Shown piece after piece: positions 49,315-54,119 of a stretch of 54,119 bases of DNA. The stretch comes from Patescibacteria group bacterium (GTDB lineage Bacteria; Patescibacteriota; Patescibacteriia; Magasanikbacterales; UBA922). Each line of letters starts with the position of its first letter. Position 1 is the stretch's first letter. Location: assembly GCA_028687045.1 (NCBI GenBank), contig JAQUAW010000004.1, positions 1 through 54,119 of the forward strand, written 5' to 3'. The translations under genes were made by a program, and so were the position numbers. The notes under the pieces were generated by a model, which was not told the DNA's origin, did not search any database, and saw only the letters and a list, made by a program, of their open reading frames with translations.

Positions 49315-49351
49315 AAAAAACGATTCTTTTTGATAAAGAATCGTTTTTTAT
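49315..49351. terminator. Bidirectional terminator
   Basis: AAACGATTCTTT pairs with AAAGAATCGTTT, with A and T runs; serves convergent genes. Confidence 0.85.
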
Positions 49352-49374
49352 TTTCAGAATTTAATTTTGAATTT

Positions 49375-49677
49375 CTAGCTTTCTTCCAAAATAATTTTAT
49401 TTTTGAGACCTCCCTTTTTTTCAAATTTATCTTTTCTTATCTTTTCTAAATTTTCTTTGTCTATTTTATAAAAATCACATAGGGCATAGACCACTTCCAA
49501 AATATCGGCAAGTTCTTCTACGTTTGAACTTTTCAAAAATTCTTGCACTTCTTCGCCAAGTTTTTCTCTCAATTTTTCTTCATATTCTTTTTCGTCAGCA
49601 ATATGTATTTTGTATTTTACATTTTTGTTGTCTAAATTTTGAGGGATTTTGTCACGGATTAGTTTATTGTATTGCAT
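49375..49677 (-). CDS. MazG-like/PRA-PH-like nucleotide pyrophosphohydrolase
   Basis: 100 residues, one all-alpha NTP pyrophosphatase domain. YNKLIRDKIPQNLDN opens it as in COG4997-type proteins. The metal-binding acidic residues are in LGEEVQEFLKS (ExxE) and VEELADILEVVYAL (ExxD). Such enzymes clean up non-canonical nucleoside triphosphates. The exact substrate cannot be read. It is a lone gene between convergent and divergent neighbours. Confidence 0.82.
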   Translation of the reverse strand: MQYNKLIRDKIPQNLDNKNVKYKIHIADEKEYEEKLREKLGEEVQEFLKSSNVEELADILEVVYALCDFYKIDKENLEKIRKDKFEKKGGLKNKIILEES

Positions 49678-49800
49678 ATTTTTTGATTAGTTTGTTAATG
49701 CTAGTATAGCACAATAATTGGTAAATACAACTTATTTTATTTTCAAAAATTTTGTGTTATAATATTTTTAGTTTTAAAATTAATTCTTAAAAAGGGGGAT

Positions 49801-52800
49801 ATGAAAAAACAATTTTTTGTTTCAATCAGCTTTATTTTTGTTGTATCAACACTCCTCTTGAGTGTTTTTTTATTTAAAAATTTTGCACGTGGTGCAAATA
49901 ATGATATTGTAATTACAGAGATTTGTCCGACCAGTTGTGCTGACAGTAATTTTCAGTGGTTGGAAATTTATAACAAAGGTGATGAGAGTGTAAATTTAGA
50001 AGGTTGGAGGTTTTGGGAATCAAATTCTAGTACAGACCCTGGTATAAATCATTTTTTAAAAGTAAGTCAAAAAAGTTTAAAAAAAGATTTTGTATTGTCA
50101 TCCCATCAGTATGCTGTAATAGTGGAGAATGATGCTTATTTTTTTAATAAGTATCCAGATTTCCAATTTTTAGTTTTGGATAGCACTTGGGATGATTTGG
50201 GCAGTAGTGGTGAAGTAGGTTTGAAGACAGGTGGGGGAGCTAGTGATTATTTTGTTGAGAAGTTTACTTATAAGCAAATAGAAAATAATAATTCATTAGA
50301 AAGAATTGATTTCAATCAATCAATAAGTGATGTCAAAAATTGGCAAGAACATCCAGACAGTAATACTGTAGGGCAAAAAAATTATTGGTCAGTTTCTGAT
50401 AATAATCCTCCAACAGAAAATATTTTACCTACTGCAAAAATCGTTACTAATGGTACCAATTTCAAAGTTGGTGAAGAAATAAATTTTGATGGAAGTCAAT
50501 CAAGTGATAGTGATGGACAGATTGTAAATTATAATTGGCTTTTGGACAATAGTACTTTGTCGACCAGTTCTATTTTTTCTTATTTTTTTTCAAGTGCTGG
50601 ACATTATGATATTAAATTGAAAGTGACTGATGATCAAGGTGGTGTTGGAAATGACACCTTAATTTTAAATGTTGTTAATGAAAACACAACATCAACTCCA
50701 CCAACAAATTCAACGAGTACCAATGATAATTATTATGGAGTTGTTATCAACGAATTTGTTAGCGATCCAAGTTCGATTGGTATTGATAAGGAATGGGTAG
50801 AAATTTATAATAGCTCTACTTCAACGGTAAATTTGAAAGATTGGAAATTGCATGAAGGTGTGGGTGTAAAAGGTAGTACCAGTACTAAAGAAATGGTGGT
50901 ATTGGATAATGTTTTGGATCCTAATAGTTTTCTTTTTATAAATATAAACTCAACAATTAAACTTAATAATGATGGTGACAGAATTGTGCTTTATGATAAT
51001 TTAGGTAATATTGTTGACCAAGTACGTTATGGTAATTGGAAAGATCCTGATGATGAAAATGTTTCTGACAATGCACCTGTAACTTCTGATCCAAATTCTG
51101 TTGCTAGAATTGTGGATGGACAAAACACTGGGAATAATAAAAATGATTTTGCTGTGACGAGTGAACCTACACCAAGTGGTTTAAATATTATTAAAATAAT
51201 TGAAAATGTTCCACCTAGTTCTGGTGGTGGGAGTGGAAACTCTTCAGAAGTAAATAGCAAAAGTTATAATGTACGTGATATTGTCATCAACGAGTTTGTT
51301 TCAGATCCTACTGATGGTGAAGATGAGTTTGTTGAACTTTTCAATAATACTGCCGAAACTATTGATTTGGCTAGCTGGAAACTGGATGATGGTAGTGAAA
51401 CAGAAACCATTTTAGTTGGGAAAATAGATGCTAAAGGTTTTTTTGTGATAGAGAAACCTAAAGGCAACTTGAATAATGCTGGCGATTTATTGTTGCTGAC
51501 GGATCCTAGTGGCAAAGAAATTGACAAAGTAGTTTATGGCTCTTGGGATGATGGTAATATTTTTGATAATGCTCCTGTTGCAAGCGATCCTTATTCTCTT
51601 ATTCGCAAAGTGGATGGACAAGATGCTGACAATGATTATTATGATTTTGTGATTACTGACACGATTACCAAAAATACCAAAAATATTTTTTCGATAACAA
51701 ATGAAGATGGAGAAAAAATAAATGAGAATATTGTTTTGCAAAGTAATATCATTATTAATGAAGTTTTTCCCAATCCTAAAGGTAGTGATAGTGAAGATGA
51801 ATTTATTGAACTTTTTAATAATGGACAAGAAACCGTAGATTTGAAAGATTGGCAATTGTCGGACTCAACCAAGAAAAAATATACAATCAAGCAAGGTATT
51901 TTGAAACCGGGGGATTATCTTGTTTTCAAACGTAGTATGACTGGTATTGCTCTCAATAACACTGGTGGAGATGAAGTAAAAATTTATACCCAAAATGGCT
52001 CAGTCGTTGATAGGGTTAGCTATCCAGGCAGTGCTGAGGAAGATATGAGCTATGTCAAAACAAATGATGGCAGTTGGGTTTGGAGTATCAAAGTGACAGC
52101 TGGGACAAAAAATCTTGTGGAAGGTAAAAGTGCAGCTCCTATAATTGCCATTGATGCTGATATTGAAGTCGCCGTCAACGAGTGGGCGACTTTTGATGCT
52201 TCTGATACTGTCAGTCCTGATAACAAAAAACTTGCTTTTAATTGGGATTTTGGGGATGGTACCGATGATGAAGGTGCTAGTGTAGAACACAAATTTTCAA
52301 AAGAGGGAGTTTATAGTGTCACGCTAAAAGTAGATGATGGCACAAATAATAGTAAAAAAGAAATTATTGTTACTGTGAAGTTGAGCAGTGATTTTGTGGG
52401 AGGTTATAATGGTAAAAGTAATGTTTCGGTTTTGAATATTTCTGAAATATTGCCAAATCCAGTAGGATCTGACACAACAGAATTTATTGAACTTTATAAT
52501 CCTACAGATGAAGATTTGGATATTTCAGGTTTAAAACTTGATGATGAAGAGGGTGGATCCAAAGCTTATACTTTTCCAGATAATACAAATATTCTGGCTC
52601 ACGAGTACAAAGTTTTTGGACGACAAGATACTAAATTAGCTTTGAATAATACTAGCGATTCGGTTCGTATTCTTTATCCAGATGGTACAATTGTTACAGA
52701 AATAAGATTTGATGATGTGGTTGAAGGTGCTTCTTATGTTCGGGATAGTGAAGGACAATGGCTTTGGACGAGTGTGGTAACTCCGGGTGCTGAAAATTTT

Positions 52801-53610
52801 GTAACTGTGTTACCAGAAGTAAAAGGTAGCAAAATTATCAAAGGCAAAAGTAATTCTGTAAAACCAGTAATAAACACTAGTTTAGCAAAAGTACGTGATG
52901 AAGATATTGGTGATGTTGTTTTTGTGACTGGCACTGTTGCTGTGGAACCTGGAGTATTGGGCACACAGTTTTTTTATATTGTAAATGAAAACGCTGGTGT
53001 GCAAATATATATGTATAGTAAGGATTTTCCTAAATTAGAAGTTGGTGATGTAGTTGAAATTACAGGTGAAATTGCCGAGAGTGGTAATGAAACCAGGATA
53101 AAATTATCACAAAAAAGTGATATTAAAGTTGTGGGACATATTGATTTGCCACAGGGACAAGTCGTGGAATTGGCTAATGTTGGAGAAAGTTATGAAGGAA
53201 GTTTGCTCAAAGTAAATGGTGAAATTACTGAAATAAAAACTTCTTATATGTATGTGGATGATGGGACAGAAGAAATAAAAGTTTATTTCAAAGCTGGAGC
53301 TGGAATTAAAAAAGATGTTTTTCGTGAAGGTGACTTGGTTGTTGTCACTGGACTTTTGCATCAAACCAAAACAGAGTATCAGCTTTTACCACGTACACAA
53401 AATGATATTATGAAAACTGGTGTAACTGAAGATTTTGTGACGAAACAAGAACAAGCCAAGAATCAAGATAATGCTGATATGGTCGAAAAATATTTGACAG
53501 CTACGGCTGGTGGATTGACAGCTATTTTGTTTGGACTTTTTTTGAAAAGTAATGGTGAAAATATTTTTTCTAGAATAAAAAATATTATCAAAAAATTTTT
53601 TGCTAAATAA
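49801..53610 (+). CDS. Giant surface protein with lamin-tail, PKD and OB-fold domains
   Basis: 1269 residues. A signal peptide (to about residue 32) is followed by five lamin-tail domains starting near residues 34 (IVITEICPTSC), 312 (VVINEFVSDPSS), 493 (IVINEFVSDPTDG), 649 (IIINEVFPNPKG) and 876 (LNISEILPNPVG). PKD domains lie near 210-292 and 778-870 (NWDFGDGTDDEG). From about 1026 to 1200 there are OB-fold-like modules (VTGTVAVEPG, VEITGEIAESGNETRI) related to those of extracellular nucleases. The C-terminal helix (about 1230-1250) and basic tail anchor it to the membrane. A GGGGG lies just before the ATG. Likely binds DNA or neighbours at the surface; function inferred. Confidence 0.88.
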   Translation: MKKQFFVSISFIFVVSTLLLSVFLFKNFARGANNDIVITEICPTSCADSNFQWLEIYNKGDESVNLEGWRFWESNSSTDPGINHFLKVSQKSLKKDFVLSSHQYAVIVENDAYFFNKYPDFQFLVLDSTWDDLGSSGEVGLKTGGGASDYFVEKFTYKQIENNNSLERIDFNQSISDVKNWQEHPDSNTVGQKNYWSVSDNNPPTENILPTAKIVTNGTNFKVGEEINFDGSQSSDSDGQIVNYNWLLDNSTLSTSSIFSYFFSSAGHYDIKLKVTDDQGGVGNDTLILNVVNENTTSTPPTNSTSTNDNYYGVVINEFVSDPSSIGIDKEWVEIYNSSTSTVNLKDWKLHEGVGVKGSTSTKEMVVLDNVLDPNSFLFININSTIKLNNDGDRIVLYDNLGNIVDQVRYGNWKDPDDENVSDNAPVTSDPNSVARIVDGQNTGNNKNDFAVTSEPTPSGLNIIKIIENVPPSSGGGSGNSSEVNSKSYNVRDIVINEFVSDPTDGEDEFVELFNNTAETIDLASWKLDDGSETETILVGKIDAKGFFVIEKPKGNLNNAGDLLLLTDPSGKEIDKVVYGSWDDGNIFDNAPVASDPYSLIRKVDGQDADNDYYDFVITDTITKNTKNIFSITNEDGEKINENIVLQSNIIINEVFPNPKGSDSEDEFIELFNNGQETVDLKDWQLSDSTKKKYTIKQGILKPGDYLVFKRSMTGIALNNTGGDEVKIYTQNGSVVDRVSYPGSAEEDMSYVKTNDGSWVWSIKVTAGTKNLVEGKSAAPIIAIDADIEVAVNEWATFDASDTVSPDNKKLAFNWDFGDGTDDEGASVEHKFSKEGVYSVTLKVDDGTNNSKKEIIVTVKLSSDFVGGYNGKSNVSVLNISEILPNPVGSDTTEFIELYNPTDEDLDISGLKLDDEEGGSKAYTFPDNTNILAHEYKVFGRQDTKLALNNTSDSVRILYPDGTIVTEIRFDDVVEGASYVRDSEGQWLWTSVVTPGAENFVTVLPEVKGSKIIKGKSNSVKPVINTSLAKVRDEDIGDVVFVTGTVAVEPGVLGTQFFYIVNENAGVQIYMYSKDFPKLEVGDVVEITGEIAESGNETRIKLSQKSDIKVVGHIDLPQGQVVELANVGESYEGSLLKVNGEITEIKTSYMYVDDGTEEIKVYFKAGAGIKKDVFREGDLVVVTGLLHQTKTEYQLLPRTQNDIMKTGVTEDFVTKQEQAKNQDNADMVEKYLTATAGGLTAILFGLFLKSNGENIFSRIKNIIKKFFAK

Positions 53611-53671
53611 AACTGTAGAAAAAAAATTAAAAATTTGTTATAATACTTTTATAAACAAATAATAAAAAAAC

Positions 53672-54119
53672 ATGGATAATATTTTTCTTCAAATTTCAGC
53701 ATTGCTTGGTATTACTGTTTCTGTAGCTTTTGTTTTACGTTTGTTAAAACAACCACTTTTGATTTCATATTTGATTGCGGGTATTATTGCTGGTCCCATG
53801 TTTTTGAATTTGTTGCAAGAAGGAGGACACACTTTTGATGCTTTAGCTGAGTTTGGTGTTGTTTTACTTTTGTTTGTAGTAGGTTTGAGTCTCAATATTC
53901 AACATATCAAGAGTATTGGTAAAGTTGCGGTCATTACAGGTATGGCCCAAGTAATATTTACAGCTTCTCTTGGCTTTTTGATACTCCTTGCTATGAAATT
54001 TTCAGCATCGTCAGCTATTTATTTGGCTTTGGCTTTGACTTTCTCTAGTACTATTATTATTGTAAAATTATTGGCAGACAAAAAAGACACTGAAAGTGTT
54101 TATGGTAGATATACTATTG
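53672..54119 (+). CDS. Cation/proton antiporter (CPA2/KefB-like), 5' part
   Basis: Partial, running off the right edge; at least 149 residues. MDNIFLQISALLGITVSVAF, LLKQPLLISYLIAGIIAGP, TFDALAEFGVVLLLFVVGLS and SSTIIIVKLLADKKD are the first helices of a CPA2 antiporter, in the KefB/KefC-type order, with the LISYLIAGIIAGP signature. It should exchange Na+ or K+ for protons. A TATAAT lies about 30 bases upstream of the ATG. Whether a TrkA-N domain follows cannot be seen here. Confidence 0.88.
   Translation, partial: MDNIFLQISALLGITVSVAFVLRLLKQPLLISYLIAGIIAGPMFLNLLQEGGHTFDALAEFGVVLLLFVVGLSLNIQHIKSIGKVAVITGMAQVIFTASLGFLILLAMKFSASSAIYLALALTFSSTIIIVKLLADKKDTESVYGRYTI

Noticed and set aside
1-54119. 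UGA recoding (Gracilibacteria/Absconditabacteria code)
   Set aside because: Conserved genes show no internal UGA and several end in UGA, so the standard bacterial code applies.

Overview
The window reads as a piece of the chromosome of a small-genome, AT-rich bacterium, most likely a member of the Candidate Phyla Radiation (Patescibacteria; a Parcubacteria-like lineage is my guess). The reasons are compact housekeeping genes, few Shine-Dalgarno sequences before native genes, a lone GIY-YIG protein among tRNAs, GC-rich intergenic palindromes, and a Gram-positive-like set of wall and surface proteins. UGA is an ordinary stop throughout, which argues against the lineages that recode it. Many promoters are close to TTGACA-17 bp-TATAAT, and most units end in clear hairpin terminators.

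Layout. 1-2.5 kb: a secreted-protein fragment, a membrane protein, SanA-like DUF218 and a GC-rich lipoprotein gene. 2.6-5.8 kb: a phosphoribosyltransferase/RibD-like deaminase fusion and guaB, each behind a short leader with its own promoter and terminator. 5.9-7.9 kb: a YbaK/ProX deacylase and gatB. 8.1-13.9 kb: a nine-gene deoxynucleotide operon on the minus strand (thyA-family, dcd, dCMP deaminase, two P-loop kinases, dut, folA, tmk-like, membrane protein) with a palindromic operator candidate. 14-16.1 kb: tRNA genes mixed with broken tRNA copies, a GIY-YIG gene and a transaldolase. 16.2-18.4 kb: tspO, msrA, msrB and a hydrolase. 18.5-20.3 kb: a Xer-like recombinase, two inverted parS matches, a decayed gene and tRNA-Arg. 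20.4-31.3 kb: rmuC, a kinase-like protein, rpsT, a GGDEF protein, holA, polA and hppA. 31.4-31.9 kb: a second GC-rich island with two tiny membrane-protein genes. 32-38.3 kb: the origin region (tig, a DUF167 gene, yidD, rnpA, rpmH, dnaA, dnaN). 38.4-46.4 kb: an EEP phosphohydrolase, a queuosine salvage protein, a DUF2339 protein, a class A PBP, a 3D-domain protein and tRNA-Cys. 46.5-47.7 kb: a third GC-rich island with a Cys-rich lipoprotein. 47.8-54.1 kb: a LysM/M23 peptidase, a MazG-like protein, a 1269-residue lamin-tail/PKD/OB surface protein and the start of a cation/proton antiporter.

Three things stand out. First, the GC-rich islands coincide with whole transcription units: native-looking AT-rich promoters run into GC-rich transcripts encoding small exported or membrane proteins with strong Shine-Dalgarno sequences. 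Second, three nucleotide-metabolism units (PRT-deaminase, guaB, thyA operon) each carry a hairpin terminator between promoter and first gene, which suggests shared attenuation control. Third, the ThyA homologue has Asp where dUMP-specific enzymes have Asn. Calls come from reading sequence and motifs only; no searches were run.
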